Notes under the pieces: generated by a model
Database searches by the model: none
Seen by the model: the letters and a program-made list of their open reading frames with translations, nothing else
What the model was told of the DNA's origin: nothing
Part shown: positions 1 through 11,446 of the stretch, piece after piece
Layout of the letters: the number at the start of each line of letters is the position of its first letter
Position numbering within the stretch: the stretch's first letter is position 1
Position numbers and translations under genes: made by a program
Assembly: GCA_038277395.1 (NCBI GenBank)
Contig: CM076190.1
Location: forward strand, 231,666,082 to 231,730,081
Length of the DNA: 64,000 bases
Reading direction: 5' to 3'
Source: Dryocosmus kuriphilus
Taxonomy: Eukaryota; Arthropoda; Insecta; Hymenoptera; Cynipidae

Positions 1-41
1 TTTTCGTTCAGGATCATCGTCTCAACGAAGCTCGCCTATAG
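1..41 (+). CDS. Exon (partial, runs off left edge) of the modular phase-1 gene
   Basis: The first 41 bases read open (FRSGSSSQRSSPI plus one base) and end at a donor, TATAG|GTAATT. One base of a codon is left over, so the intron is phase 1, matching the exon starting at 11366 (G+AA gives Glu). The intron start resembles those after 11446 and 36783 (GTAATT, an A-rich stretch, then TACAAT). A TTCAG at 7-11 could be the acceptor, which would make a 30-nt microexon (12-41) that is also a multiple of three; otherwise the exon begins upstream of the window. It is Ser-rich like the start of the terminal exon. The function is unknown, and the call depends on the shared phase and intron flank. Confidence 0.35.
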   Translation, partial: FVQDHRLNEARL

Positions 42-529
42 GTAATTAAAAACTTATTAAAATACAATATAAAATAAATAGAAATTAATTAATAAAATAG
101 TCATAAAGAGACGATTTAAAATTTTGATAAGGATAATGAGCGGCAAGAATATGACTAAATTAATGAAAACCCTTAGAAAACATTTACCTTTGGTTGAAAG
201 AATTTTTTCCCTGTTTAAGTCAAGTTTCACATCTTTGTTTGAGAATTAATCATATTTAGTTGAAAACTTTTGCTTATTTAAAATGCAATTTTTTGTTGAA
301 AAATGAATTTGTTAAAACAAAAGTAGGGATATTGTTTATAGTGTTTTGCAAATGTTTTTTCGTGTACTTCAAAATACTTTTTTTGGTTGGAGTTTTAAAT
401 ATTTTTTTAGAAAGTCGTGGATTTTTTTATGAATTGATTCCATGTTGGAAAATCATATTTTTTGGCTAAAAACTTAACTGTTGTTGGTTCAACACTAATT
501 TTTTTATTAAAAATGTAGCTGCTTTACTC
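42..529. other. AT-rich intron sequence, no gene seen
   Basis: This stretch is AT-rich with runs such as TTTTTTTAGAAAG and no coding pattern I trust. The 69-codon frame at 260-469 is low-complexity Phe/Lys/Leu and looks accidental. It would be the start of the first intron of the modular gene. Confidence 0.5.
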
Positions 530-591
530 TTGCTTGACCAAATTTCGATTCCCCTACAAAGATTTCAATTCGAGCCCATATTCTCCCTCAT

Positions 592-1110
592 TTGACAACC
601 CCAATTCCTTCGGTGAATATTACCAATTTGAGATGGCATAGTCTTTCACTGACCCACCCACAATTTATGATATCAGGTCCTTCTGATTTAATCATCGGTG
701 CAGATTTATACGGTCAACTGTTGGAAGGGTCAATTGTAGAAGGTCCGATGACTTCTCCCACTGCGCAGTTGACTTCATTGGGGTTGATCATTTCCGGTCC
801 TTGTTCTATCAATGAAGATTTATCCTCTGCAGTGGTTTATCACTTTTCAGTAGATCACGAGTTACAATCCCGTCTCGAACGCTTTTGGCATCAGGAACAA
901 ATTAATCCTACTTCCAATAAGACGCTTTCAATTGATGATCAAGCATGCGAAGGTTACTTCAAAACCACAGTAACAAGGAACGAGTCAGGACATTATATCG
1001 TTAGATTGCCATTTACACACCCGATTTCTATGCTCGGAAATTCAAGAGCATCATCTTTTCAAGTGCTAAGTCACTCTCTCACAAGGTTTGATTCCAACCC
1101 ATCATTCTAG
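592..1110 (+). pseudogene. BEL/Pao Pol fragment: protease tail and linker
   Basis: The 172-codon frame contains SGPSDLIIGADLYGQLL, matching the C-terminal part of the BEL/Pao aspartic protease region, followed by CEGYFKTTVTRNESGHYIVR, the linker block that precedes reverse transcriptase in these elements. Similar sequence begins before the first ATG, so that ATG is not a real start. The frame ends at a stop just before the RT block that resumes near 1130. The upstream catalytic DTG is missing, so no protease activity is expected. Confidence 0.8.
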
Positions 1111-1129
1111 CAAGCCTATTCATAATTCC

Positions 1130-2725
1130 TTGATGAATATGAAAGTTGTGGTCACATGTTTGTAATTCCATATAGCGAGTTATCACCAGACATTTCATTC
1201 TATTTGCCTCACCATGGGGTTTTCCGAGAATCGAGTGCATCTACGAAACTCCGAGTAGTTTTTAATGGATCGTGCTGAGTTTTTAATGGCATTCCGATTA
1301 ATGAAGCCTTATATGCAGGGCCGCAGTTACAAGTTGATCTATTCGATATTTTAATATGGTAAAGATCGTTCAGATATATCTTTAACTCAGACATCAAGAT
1401 GATGTATCGGCAAATCGAAGTGTCTCCTGAGGACCAGAAGTTTTTCCGCGTACTTACTGGATCAAAGCAGACCAGATAGTCACCTTTCAGTTGAGGACAG
1501 TTACATACGGACTTTCATGTGCCCCATTTTTAGCATTGCGAACTATGATTCAACTAGTTGAAGATGAAGCGCACAGATATCCGTTGGCGAGAGACATTCT
1601 TTTGAAGGGTCGATATGTCGATGACATTTTCGGCGGCTCCAACACTATTGAACAAGCTCAGTTGAAGGCTATAAAAGTAAGCGGTTTACGCCTGGCCGAG
1701 GGGTTTCCTTTGAGAAAATGGGTTAGCAAACATCCTGAAGTTCTTAATGGGATTCCTTCAGAACCTGTCGCATTAGATGGTTCTGTGTCTGTTCATGATC
1801 ATGTGGTGCTTTCCGTGGGCTTGTCATGGAAATCTTCTTTGTACACATTTCATTTTAACTTCAAGGTAACAATCCCCGAAAGTGCGACTAAACGCAGTGT
1901 TCTTTCAAAGATAGCACAATTTTTTGACCCGCTAGGTATGTTATCACCTGTCTTCATTAGAGTAAAAGCGTTTATGCAGGAATTGTGGGCTATAAAAATT
2001 AATTGGGATGCAAAGCTTCCTCTGGCTCAATATCAAACCTGGATCCGAATCTTGAATACTGTAACCAACATGAAAACAGTGAAGATTCCGCGTTGGATTA
2101 GAACAACATCAGATTCATTAATTGAAATACACGGGTTTTGCGATGCACCTCAAAAAGCGATGACCGCTGTTGTTTACATAAAATCAACTGAAAATGAAAG
2201 GTCCAACACTATCTTACTTTGCTCAAAGACAAAAGTTGCCCCAATAAAACGTATGGTAATTCCACGACTTGAGCTATCCTCGGCTGTTCTACTCACTAAA
2301 TTAGTAGTTCATTGTATCAAAGTGCTGAATCTTTCGGCGATTTCATGTTACCTGTGGACTAATGCTTCCGTTGTTCATACTTGTGTTAATAATCATCCTT
2401 CAAGATGGAAAGATTTTATTCACAATCGGGTTTGTTTTATTCAAGAAGCTCTCCCCCAAGCTCAGTGGAAGCACATTTAAGGAAGGGAGAATCCCGCCGA
2501 TTGTGCTACAAGGGGTCTATCTGCTCCAGAATTATGCGACTTCTCTATTTGGTGGAATGGCCCACTTTGGCTTAATCAGCATAATTCTAAATGGCCAAGT
2601 ACGTCAGTTGAACTCTCAAGAAAGAGCGAGAAAGTCTTGGAGAAAGGACAACGTTTTACAGTCTTTCTGTTCGCAAAAAATTACCTACTTGGAAATTTAT
2701 TTGTACGGGATCCGTTCTTAACAAA
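1130..2725 (+). pseudogene. BEL/Pao Pol fragment: reverse transcriptase and RNase H
   Basis: RT begins with YLPHHGVFRESSASTKLRVV and is broken by a stop near 1277 and a frame change before 1490. The long open part (1491-2480) has YGLSCAPFLALR, the catalytic YVDD (at GRYVDDIFGG), AQFFDPLGMLSPV and the RNase H start IHGFCDAPQKAMTAVVY. After 2480 the reading frame changes again within RNase H, where WWNGPLWL is recognisable in another frame. The order and motifs are standard for BEL/Pao; the frame breaks show it is dead. Confidence 0.85.
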
Positions 2726-2728
2726 CTT

Positions 2729-4047
2729 TTGCGCGTCACTGCAACTTTTCAACGAGCACTCCGACATTTCAAAGGAGATAAAATAGCTTCTTACCTCGGC
2801 TCAACAGGACGTCCTCTTGAACCTGATGATTTAAAATTAGCTTTTGAGTTTTGGATCCTTGAAACACAAAAGCAGTTTTTTTTTTCAAGTGAAATTTCAC
2901 TACTTCAGTCATGCAAACTTCCAAAGTCAAGTAATTTGACACGACGACTTTTACCTTTTCTTGACGAGAAATGTCTGTTGAGGGCCGGCGGCCGTATAAG
3001 GCACGCTCCACTTCCTTGCGATACGAAACACCCTTGTATTCGTCCAAGGGAATCTTTTCTTACGAACTTGGTTTTACGAAACGCTCATTTGAAGGCACTC
3101 CATGGCTCCACGCAGGAGACCCTCCCATATTTACGCTAATACTGTTGGATTCTTGGAGGTTGAGCTCTAGTTCGATCGTACATTCTTAAATGTGTGATAT
3201 GCATTCAATATCGACGAACTCGAGCACAGCAGCTTATGGGGCAACTCCCTGCGTCGAGAGTAACACCCTCGCGAGATTTTTTACACACTGGAGTTGATTA
3301 TGCTGGTCCTTTTGACATCAAAACCTGGAAGGGAAGAAATGCCCGCACTTACAAGGCATGGGTATCTGTTTTCGTCTATTTTGCCGCTTCTGCTATTCAT
3401 TTAGAATTGTTCAGTGACTATTCCACAGACGCCTTTCTAGCAGCCTATAGACGTTTCTGTGCGCGTCGCGGCATTTGTGCAACGCTGTTCAGTGATTTTG
3501 GAACAAACTTTAGAGGGGCCGATAAAGAGCTAAGGCTCTCTTTACAGCCTTCTCCAAGGAATGTGAAACGTTTTCCTCACTCCTTGCACTTGATGGTACA
3601 AAATGGAAATTTAATCCCCCTGGAGCACCGCATTTCGGCGGTAAATGGGAAGCGGCGGTCAAATCGATGAAGTATCATTTGCATCGTATTGTCGGAAATC
3701 AAAAGTTTTCATACGACGAATTATCGACCTTTTTGAATCAAATTGAAGCCATCTTAAATTCAAGACCTTTGTGTCCTCTTACGGATGATCCGGAAGATTT
3801 GGATGTTTTAACTCCGGGTCATTTCCTTGTAGGACATGCTCTAACCCTTATTCCTGAACCTAGTTCATCTATTTTAGTGGGCTCCATCGATCTGGTTATG
3901 GACGAACGATCTCCACCTTTAAAGTGGCCTCTTGCTAAAGTTATTGAACTATTTTCTGGTTTGGATGGTGCTACGCGCGTTGTGAAACTCCGCCTTGGCA
4001 ATGTCATTAAAACACGATCTATCGTCAAGCTATGTCATTTGCTTTAC
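2729..4047 (+). pseudogene. BEL/Pao Pol fragment: integrase and DUF5641-like C terminus
   Basis: The zinc-binding region includes LLRAGGRIRHAPLP and NAHLKALHGSTQETLPYLR. The integrase core shows two catalytic Asp contexts (GVDYAGPF, FSDFGTNFRGA); the Glu block (PHFGGKWEAAVKSM) is present but reached through a frameshift near 3580-3660. The last part (SYDELSTFLNQIEAILNSRP, VLTPGHFLVGHAL) matches the domain that ends BEL Pol proteins. At least three frame breaks are seen (near 3139-3194, 3580 and 3667). The reading then runs directly into a 16-residue repeat. Confidence 0.85.
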
Positions 4048-4335
4048 CCTCTTGGTGTATTTATTGCATTGGGAACCACTGTTCCACTACGACAACCTCT
4101 TGGTATATTTCTTGCATCTGGGACCGCTGTTCCACAACGACACCCTCTTGATGTATTTACTGCATCTGGAACCGCTGTTCTACTACGACACCCTCTTTAT
4201 GTACTCATTATATCAGGAACCTCAGTTCCACTTCGACACACTCCTGGTATACTCATTATGTCAGGAACCTCAGTTCCACTTCGACACCCTCTTGGTGTAC
4301 TCATTATCTTAGGAACCTCAGTTCCGCCACGACGT
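4048..4335 (+). repeat. Six 48-bp tandem repeats after BEL pol, in frame
   Basis: Six head-to-tail units of exactly 48 bp (starts 4048, 4096, 4144, 4192, 4240, 4288). Each unit encodes 16 residues of the form PLGVFxxxGTxVPLRH, and the pol frame stays open through all six to a stop at 4354-4356. Units 4-6 are closer to each other than to units 1-3. In BEL elements Pol normally stops about where the repeats begin. Confidence 0.9.
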
Positions 4336-4367
4336 TTTCACGATATAATTGTTTAGTTACGAAACAC

Positions 4368-4970
4368 TGTTGCATAATAATAGCCTCGTCACCGTCTTCT
4401 CGCCGAACCAACCGTTTGTCCTTGATGTGGTCGTTATCATTTCCGACCATCCCGAATCTCAATGATATTAATCCGTAGATTTATTGAGTTTTATAACAAT
4501 CGTACCTGAGATGAAGTGTACGGGGAGTTTTCTTTCATTATAAGTATATCCTTTTAGTTATGGGCCTTATAGTATTATTTCTTTCAAATTAATGGATAAT
4601 TTTCTTAAGTTGAGCAAGAGGTTCCCGCAACTTCCCGTATGATTCATCAGCACCGACCCTGAATGGGATCGCCGACGGTCGCAGTATTATTGTAATGATG
4701 ATTATATTGGTGGCCGGCGATTGTGCCAATCTTTCATGCAGGTTTATGTTCTCAATTGGTTAATTAGAATGCACTTTCAATATTGAACAAATCATCGACG
4801 GAATAATTAGACCCAACTCGGGTTCATAATGTTTCACTCTGCGTGGAACTATTTTAACGCTCTAGAGTTTCTTGATGCCACCGAGCCGCCGATATAATCA
4901 TTATGATACTAGTGTCCTTTTTCATTGAATTTCATTTATGATTAAAAGAATACAGAACGAAAATTGACAG
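4368..4970 (+). repeat. Possible 3' LTR of the BEL/Pao element
   Basis: A sequence starting TGTTGCATAATAATAGCC lies 11 bp after the pol stop, where a 3' LTR would be expected. The right limit near 4970 (AAAATTGACA) is a guess, since there is no partner LTR and no target duplication was found. Confidence 0.3.
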
Positions 4971-5930
4971 ATTAAAAAACAATCAACTGTTTTCTTGTTT
5001 TGTTTCAATTACTCCCTCACATGCAAAAAATTCCATTCTCCATCTACAAACATAATTTTTTTAATGACTTCGATTCTACGCTAAAATTTAAGAAAGTTTT
5101 GTAAGAAATTTTTTTTCCCAAATCGTCGTTTTCTATCTCAAAATTCTTTCTGAATTCCAACTGAGCCTTCGGATGGAATAAGGTAACATGAAATTATTTC
5201 GCTGGGAGTGGGGAGGCCCCTGGAGCCTTTTAAAAGTATTTTCAAGTTTTAATTTTTGAATGCTACATCTAACGTGAAACTTTATTTGAACTCTTTTTTC
5301 CTTGAGACAAAAAATTGTAGCTTTTGTAGTTTTCTAATTAAAGCCAAAAGACTGGCTTTTCTGCAAAAATCGATTTTGATTCGCTTCTGGCTTCAAGTCG
5401 CGCCTTGTCAGTCAGTTCTTAGAATTTTTAAATAAAATTTTAAGGGAATTCACTTCGGAATATGCTTCAGCTGATAGACCAAGAGGAATTCTAACATTTA
5501 TTTTAAAAAAATTGTATTCATCCTTTTCTGATGCTCTGCGCTAAAGATAAAGAATAATCACGTAATCAGGTAATATCGAAGTATTATGAATAAATAAATA
5601 AATAATATTGAATAATGTAAAACGGTTGTGTTTGCTTATTTCATATTCTGTGCAATAGATTGGTTCTATTTTGATACAAACACTAGAAGGAAAACAAAAC
5701 ATAAATATCTAATTATTGCTGAGATTCATCGAATTCCAAATTCCGCGAATTATTCAATGCATCAAATTCGTGGATTTGAAAGAAGCCCATCTGGAGGGTG
5801 GCATATGCAGATAACTTGAATTTATGCGAATGCTGTTAGACACTGATTAGTTTATGTTTGAATTATTTTTATATTCTCATCAGAGAAAGTACCCAGGTGC
5901 GAATTTGGATTGGCAGCCAGAGTTAACGTT
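4971..5930. other. AT-rich intron stretch, nothing recognised
   Basis: No coding pattern, terminal repeats or tandem repeats could be supported. An ATAAATAA run lies near 5590-5603. The 63-codon frame at 5628-5819 has no recognisable motif. Confidence 0.5.
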
Positions 5931-6049
5931 CGATCCATGGTCAGACCGGCTTTGGTAACGGAATTTCTCTAACCAAGGTTGGTCCAACTATAGCAGTTTC
6001 AAGTTGCCTTAGTTGGGCTAACTTTAGAAGCCGAAATTGGCTTCTAAAT

Positions 6050-6450
6050 TTCACCCGACCGTCGGCCCAACTGTGGCCCGTTGTTGGATCGACGGTCGAT
6101 TAAGATTCGGCCAGTTAGCTCTTAATATCCATAACAATACAGTCGGCCCGACTCTGGGTGATAGTTGGCCCGGCAGTCGGCGTAATATTATCTAGTGCAA
6201 GTAACTTCTCTGTTGCCGACCGTCGGCCCAACTCTAGCACAAGTTTGAGTCGACGATCGTTTAGGCTTTGGCAAGTTGGCTCCAAATAACCATAATACTA
6301 CGGGCGGCCCGACTCAGGGCGATAGTTGGCCCTAACATCGGCGCAAAATTATCTAGTGCAAGTAACTTTTCCTGCTGCCGACCGACGGCCCATCTCTGGA
6401 CCAGGGTTGGGCCGTCGGTCTGGTATACACTTGCGAAATGCTTGTAAATG
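6050..6450. repeat. Diverged tandem repeat, about 161-bp period, rich in GGCCCGAC/GTCGGCC
   Basis: Two and a half copies. The block TATCTAGTGCAAGTAACTT recurs at about 6189 and 6350, and CGACCGTCGGCCCAACTCT-like blocks recur near 6056, 6217 and 6378. The units contain short palindromes built on GTTGGGCCGAC and its complement. Open frames here are accidental. Confidence 0.7.
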
Positions 6451-6589
6451 ATCACAATAGTACGGGCGGGTTACCGCTAGGGGTCTAACGGTAAAAGTGA
6501 GACAGAAGTGAAATCAGTCTTCGGGTCTATTAGTAGACGGCTTTGCCAAGGAAGTAACGAGATATTGTTGGACCGATGTTGCAAAAAGA

Positions 6590-6960
6590 TTTCGACTTGC
6601 TATTTGGGGCAATCATTGCTTCGATAAGTTGGACCAATGTTTTAGCGTTGGTTCAACTTTGAAAACCTGTGGTGTAGCAACCTCGAATCCATTGTAGGCC
6701 GGACCTTCCCAACCATTGTCGGGGCAACCGTGCAAAACAGGTAGGCTTGCGTTATCATTACATTAGTTGGGTCGACCATTGGTTCACGAAGTTGGGCCAC
6801 CTTTGAAAACCAATGGTATCCCAAACTTGGGTTCCGCGTTTGGCTCAACCATAAAAACTATTGTTGGCCCAACTGTGGAAAATATGGAAGAAATGCGTTA
6901 TCATTACGCTAGTTGGCCCGACAATTGGCTCAATATTTGGGCGGGGGGGACCATCACAAA
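6590..6960. repeat. Related diverged repeat, about 147-bp period
   Basis: GCGTTATCATTAC followed by AGTTGG recurs at about 6748 and 6895, with surrounding GTTGGGCC/GGCCCAAC blocks like those in the preceding 161-bp repeat. The two arrays probably belong to one repeat superfamily. Copy identity is low. Confidence 0.55.
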
Positions 6961-7009
6961 AGATTGTCTTAGCCATGACCCGACCGGAAATTCGCACCTG
7001 GGTATTAGA

Positions 7010-7790
7010 TTCATGTAAAATTTGTCCTCCGGTGTTTTCATCAAATCTCCACGTTTTGAAACTCCCTGAGTGAGAAAAAAAAACCGTTTTTACGACAGTG
7101 TCTGTTAGCCTGTTGTTGTTTTTGTCGTTGTTGTCGTTGTCGTTGTCGTCGCTGTTGTCGTTGGCGTTGTTTTCGGCGTCTGTTACCGCGATAACTTTTG
7201 AAAGAACCATCAGATTGGATTGCGCTTTGGCACACTTCTTCAGGGTCCAAAAAGAAAGGACGGGTTCGATAACAAGCGGTATTTGATGATTGGTGATGGT
7301 TTTATCCATCAAAAATTGTTTTCATAAAATCAGAAAATCAGCTTTCTAATTAAAATATGCGAGATACAAAAAAAGCAGTAGAAAGTAAGATTGTTAAGCT
7401 CAAAAAAATCTACAAATTTTATTTTAAACTTTTTTTATGAAGGGCATGGTTTTTTTTTGTTTTAATCGAGAAGACGTTATTAAAAATGGCTGTGGTTTCT
7501 CGCCAAAATATTCAAGATACGAAAAAGACAGTAATAAACAGAATTGCTCAACTCGAGAAGATCTACAAATCTTGTTTCAACCATTTTTTGATAAAAATCA
7601 CAGTTATTGATTTAATCGAGAAGACGTTATTATAAATCAAAAATTCAAATTACCCACCAAAGTATGCAAGATACGATAAAAATGATAATAAACAAAGTTA
7701 TTTAGCTTAAAAAGATCTACAAATTTGGTATCAATCACTTTTCTGAACAGACGCGTAGTTTTTGAGTTATACGTGATATATGTTATTAAA
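7010..7790. repeat. Dispersed repeat family with GTCGTT core, copy 1
   Basis: This shares with copies at 9545, 43590 and 44320 the ordered blocks ACGACRGTGTCTGT, a (GTCGTT)n-like run, CGATAACTTTYGAA, GATTGGATTGCGCTTTGGCA and GGTTTTATCCATCAAAA. After 7320 a sub-repeat of about 150 bp (an AAAATATTCAAGATACGAAA block, then AGATCTACAAAT, then TTTAATCGAGAAGACGTTATT) is present about three times. No transposase is visible, so it looks non-autonomous. The many small frames reflect the trinucleotide run. Confidence 0.7.
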
Positions 7791-8006
7791 TACAAACAAA
7801 TCAACTATAACGGCCCTTTTCAGGGACACCAAATAATTTACATTTCTTAATGTGCTCTCATTATATTTTTTTTTTATATTTACGACGGAATCATTTATGA
7901 GATAAGTTTATAGTGTACCTACCAAGTATAGTCATGAAGAAATAATTCTCGACAATCTACGCAAAAGTACGGTATACCCTCAGGCCGTTTAACTCTCTTT
8001 GTATCA

Positions 8007-8055
8007 AACGAGACAGAGGGAAAGAGAGAGATAGAGAGAGAGAGAGAGAGAGCAT
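8007..8055. repeat. GA microsatellite
   Basis: Run of GAGAGA with a few interruptions (AGAGGGAAAGAGAGAGATAGA and onward). Confidence 0.9.
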
Positions 8056-8600
8056 GCCATAAGTGAGGTAGTGTTACCACAGGACGAAATGGCAGGCTGT
8101 CTCTGTCTATAGAGACTGAGAGGGTGCGCCACCGCAGAGTGGAAGTACGAATCGGTCATGTCAGGTGGCTAACGAGGCGAGCTCCACTCTCTCGCAAGCA
8201 AAATGAAATCCTACGTCCATAAAGGCGGGGCAAGCGACAGTATAAGTCAGTTGGCTCTCGAGCATTTAGGAGAGCCATACTTCTACCTTTTTCTGACTCA
8301 CTCTGGGGGTTGTGTACAGGCTGCTTTTCGTCATCCTGTACTCCGCTTCACCAGTTTGAGCCGATAAAGTTTTGAAAGGCAAAGAGAAAAGAGCCTAAAT
8401 AGGAGCAGTCTTACTGGTGGTTGGTCCACGGCGTCCCCCGTGTACCCGTATCGACGTAAGACTGCGAAAAAACGTCGCGGTTGAACATTTCTCACGCGAT
8501 TTGTTGGTGTTTCCGCATCGATACAAATCGTTGGTGGATGCTTAGCCGCTTGGCTGTCTTTAAGGATTCTGCTGCCTTATTGACTTAATTTTTCCTTCTC
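8056..8600. other. GC-richer block in an AT-rich intron, possible LTR or promoter remnant
   Basis: About 540 bp clearly richer in G and C than its flanks, with CAGTATAAGTCAG near 8240 (TATA-like) and a small palindrome GTACAGG...CCTGTAC near 8320. No coding frame of useful length and no matching copy in the window. It could be a solo LTR or an old promoter; neither is shown. Confidence 0.3.
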
Positions 8601-9544
8601 AAGTTTCTCTGTAGGGCTAGAATAACTTCTCGAGAATCGACTTCTTTTTATTTTATTATAATTTTATAAAAACGACCACAGCATCAATGCCTTTATATTG
8701 TAAGCGTGGGCTAATAAACTACGATACTTTTTATTAATATTTTATAAAACTCTCAAAAATTATCTGTAGAAAAAGCTCAACGGTTCGTTTATGTATTGAG
8801 GACTTATTTTTGTACTTCTGAACGGTAATTTACCATATTAATTTCTGGCTATAAATAATATAAGACTTCAGAGAGAAATAGTTTTGCTGAACTCAATAAA
8901 TTAGCTTTAGATAAGCGACGGTCACGCACCAAATAGTTTGATAAACCTTTAGAGGATTACATTTTATACCAAATTTTGATTTTATTTCTAAAATAACGGT
9001 CGTTGAGAGGTTCAACAAACGAATATCTATCTTAATATTATGTCGAGCCATGGCGCACTTATAACATTTCTACTGTTAGATTATAAGAACCAATGTAACT
9101 GATTTCACGAGAATGTAAATATTTCAAACTGATCTTTTAGTTCTTTACTCTCGTGACCAAGTCTCATTAAAAAAAAAAGATAAATAAATAAACAAAAAGA
9201 AAAGGACTCTCAGAATGGAGAAACGTTACACCACTATTCAGCAAAACTATGCGAGATGCCAGAAAATATTAAGAAGCAGTATTGTTCATCTTAAATAGAT
9301 CTAAAAAAATTTGCAGAAAACTATTTTTTGATCTAGCCCATGGTTTATTCATGAAACGTATAATAGTTGTTTTAATCAAAAAATACACTATCATAAAGTT
9401 AATAAAAAGTTATTGATATTTATTGAAAAATCTGCCCGCTACTCAAGCACATTCTCATCATCATGCTCACCAGTCGAGTAAAGTATATCAAAACCGTAAA
9501 TTTTTTAATTTCTTACATACTTTGATGCAATTTTTAATTCTCAT
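8601..9544. other. AT-rich intron stretch, no gene seen
   Basis: AT-rich sequence without recognisable coding content. An A-rich stretch lies near 9170-9200. Some A/T-rich phrases near 9240-9400 resemble the sub-repeats of the GTCGTT dispersed family and may be decayed flank of the copy that follows. Confidence 0.45.
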
Positions 9545-10115
9545 CTCAATGTGAAGGTATCAGTTTTATGTGAAAAATGACTTTCGCGGATCTCATGAAA
9601 TCTTGACGTTTCGTGACCCCCTGATTCCGAGAAAACATGTTTTACGACGATTTCTGCATCTGTTGTCGCTGTCGTCATTGTCGTCGTTGTCGTTTTCGTC
9701 GTCGTCTTCGTCGTTCTCGTCGTCGTCGTCTGTTTCCACGATAACTTTCGAAGGATTAATTGGATTGGATTGCGCTTTGGCAGACTTCTTTGAGGCGTAA
9801 AAAGTAAGGATGAGTTCGTTAACCAGTGATTTTTGACCAGTTGTTACGGCTTTATCCATCAGAGACGGTTTTCATAAAATCAAAATATCCATTTTCCGGC
9901 TAAACTACGCAAGATAAAAAAACGGTAGGGAGTTAACTCGTTTACCTTAAAAAAAACACAAATTTTGTTTTTATTCATTTTTTGATAAAATTCGGAGCTC
10001 AAAGCGCAACGGCCACCAGATTGCGCGCCCTAAGCGCGTTTAATCTTGCGAGCGAAGCGAGCCACGCACCAAGCGCATGATGAGAATGTGCGAACGAATT
10101 GAGCAGATTTTTTTT
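9545..10115. repeat. Dispersed repeat family with GTCGTT core, copy 2
   Basis: Carries the family blocks in order: TTTTATGTGAAAAATGACTT, TTTTACGACGATTTCTGC, a long (GTCGTC/GTCGTT) run, CGATAACTTTCGAAGG and GATTGGATTGCGCTTTGGCA. It ends in a GC-rich patch (GCGAGCGAAGCGAGCC near 10050) that has a counterpart near 45270-45330 after copy 4, so that patch may belong to the element. Confidence 0.7.
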
Positions 10116-10129
10116 ACTCTGTTTAGTGT

Positions 10130-10490
10130 ACCAAAGCATCATTTGCATCAAGACTGGTTCGAACCGAACTGAACAGAAACTTTCTTGTGAGGTGGATTGA
10201 TAAATACAGTCCAGCTTATTGTCCACCTCGCTCACCAGGCTTGACTGTTTTAGATTATTATTTGCGAGGAAGGATAAACAATATTGTGTGCACAGAGAGG
10301 CCTAAGACGAGAACGAATGTGATCGTTAAAATCGCAGAAGCTATCCGATCTCTTTCGGCTGAAGAAATTCTTCGAGCAGATGACACATTCCCGAAAAGAG
10401 TTCGAACTTGCATAAATCAAGGTAGAACACAATTCCAATATATCAGTTTAATAAATCCCTTAAAACAGATTCTTTAAGAATGTTTCTTTT
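10130..10490 (+). pseudogene. C-terminal fragment of an IS630/Tc1/mariner-like transposase
   Basis: The frame at 10187-10477 contains CPPRSPGLTVLDYYLRGRIN, the counterpart of the PPRSPDLTPLDFFLWG block around the last catalytic Asp of a common insect transposase family, followed by a helical tail ending in RVRTCINQGRTQF. The essential Asp of that motif has become Gly (SPG instead of SPD). The N-terminal two thirds is not found upstream. It is a dead remnant. Confidence 0.6.
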
Positions 10491-10799
10491 AATACTTTCG
10501 AGTTCTAAATCGAAGTATGGATACTCATTGCTAGATTCTTAAGACAAGTAGACTGTTTTAGTTACTTCAATTCTCTATTTATTCACTACTTATTATATTT
10601 ATTTGTCCTTATTAGATTAATTTAATACATGTGAGCACAAATTTTCGTTCAAAAATTGTAAAAGTGAAAATAAAACACAAATGTTCTTTAATATAATCAC
10701 ATGATATTCTTAACTCCTCAGGGGAACACTAATACTTCGGAAGGCATTTTGGGGATGAAAACAACGATGTAGAAAAAAAATTTTCTTACAAATGTTTCT

Positions 10800-11035
10800 T
10801 ACTTTTTATCTTAGAATCGAAATCAGTAAAAAATATATACCATTCCATTTAAGAAAATTACTTCTGGTCTGAACAGGCCACTTCTGGTGGGTCCCGGAAG
10901 TTGAAAATACCTCCATTCGAACCGGCATAGTCCATTCACGATTAGGAGGTCCTGCATTTTTAATTTTCTTAGGTATTTCAGATTTCAAAATGGTTGGACG
11001 TATGGTCTGAGACACTCTGTATATATATATTTTTC
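10800..11035. repeat. Probable end of an unidentified dispersed repeat
   Basis: This region has internally conserved-looking phrases (AACAGGCCACTTCTGGTGGG, CATTCACGATTAGGAGGTCC) unlike the surrounding AT-rich intron and ends in CAGACACTCTG-like sequence followed by a TA run. I recall similar phrases ending insect repeats, but no second copy lies in this window, so this is weak. Confidence 0.25.
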
Positions 11036-11365
11036 TTGACATAAGAAAGACATTGCATGATTTTTATGTGTGCCAAACCATTATTTTGATTATGATCATT
11101 TTCTTTTAAAGCGAATTTTCCAATTTTTCTCAAAAACAGCGAAACTTTTTCTTTCATTTTTGTATCTCAGTTATTTGTTTTCTAAAAGATGCTTACGTTA
11201 TGTCAAAAAGTGCGAAAAAATCACATTTTGCCGTCAAATGAATGACAAGAATTGCCAGCAAACCATATATTTTGACAATGAGTGTAGGTTTTATTAACTG
11301 GTACAAAAGCACAATTAGTTTCTTTGAAAAATCTCGTTAATAAAGTATGCCAACGCTTCTTACAG

Positions 11366-11446
11366 AATCAGTTGCCCGGCAGCTTTACGGACCGAGTGGA
11401 GCCGAACTAGGTTATTTTGTAACCCCAGATGGATTTGTAATTTCAC
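11366..11446 (+). CDS. Internal exon of the modular phase-1 gene (81 nt)
   Basis: A pyrimidine-rich acceptor (CTTCTTACAG) precedes the exon and GTAATT follows it. Read with two leftover bases first, it encodes SVARQLYGPSGAELG then YFVTPDGFVIS and leaves one base, so both borders are phase 1 and the length is 27 codons. The 100 bp before it resembles the 100 bp before the next exon at 15636 (shared CTGGTAC, then ATCTCGTTAATAAA/ATTCGTTAATAAA), evidence that the exons and their intron flanks were duplicated. The other two frames are not equivalent: one has a stop, the other breaks the phase chain. No family recognised. Confidence 0.55.

Larger units (their letters stand above)
530..4970 (+). mobile_element. 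BEL/Pao LTR retrotransposon, 5'-truncated and decayed
   Basis: Pieces of one Pol polyprotein follow each other in the order typical of BEL/Pao elements: aspartic-protease tail and linker, reverse transcriptase with YVDD, RNase H, H2C2 zinc-binding region, integrase core and a DUF5641-like C terminus. Stops and frameshifts separate the pieces, so the copy cannot make a full Pol. Gag and the 5' LTR are absent. The right limit is uncertain because no second LTR copy is available for comparison. It lies in the first large intron of the modular gene, in the same orientation. Confidence 0.85.

Noticed and set aside
5884..5954. Open segment between TTCTCATCAG and GGTAACG
   Set aside because: Length 71 nt is not a multiple of three and would break the phase-1 chain; the donor is weak and repeats start directly after it.
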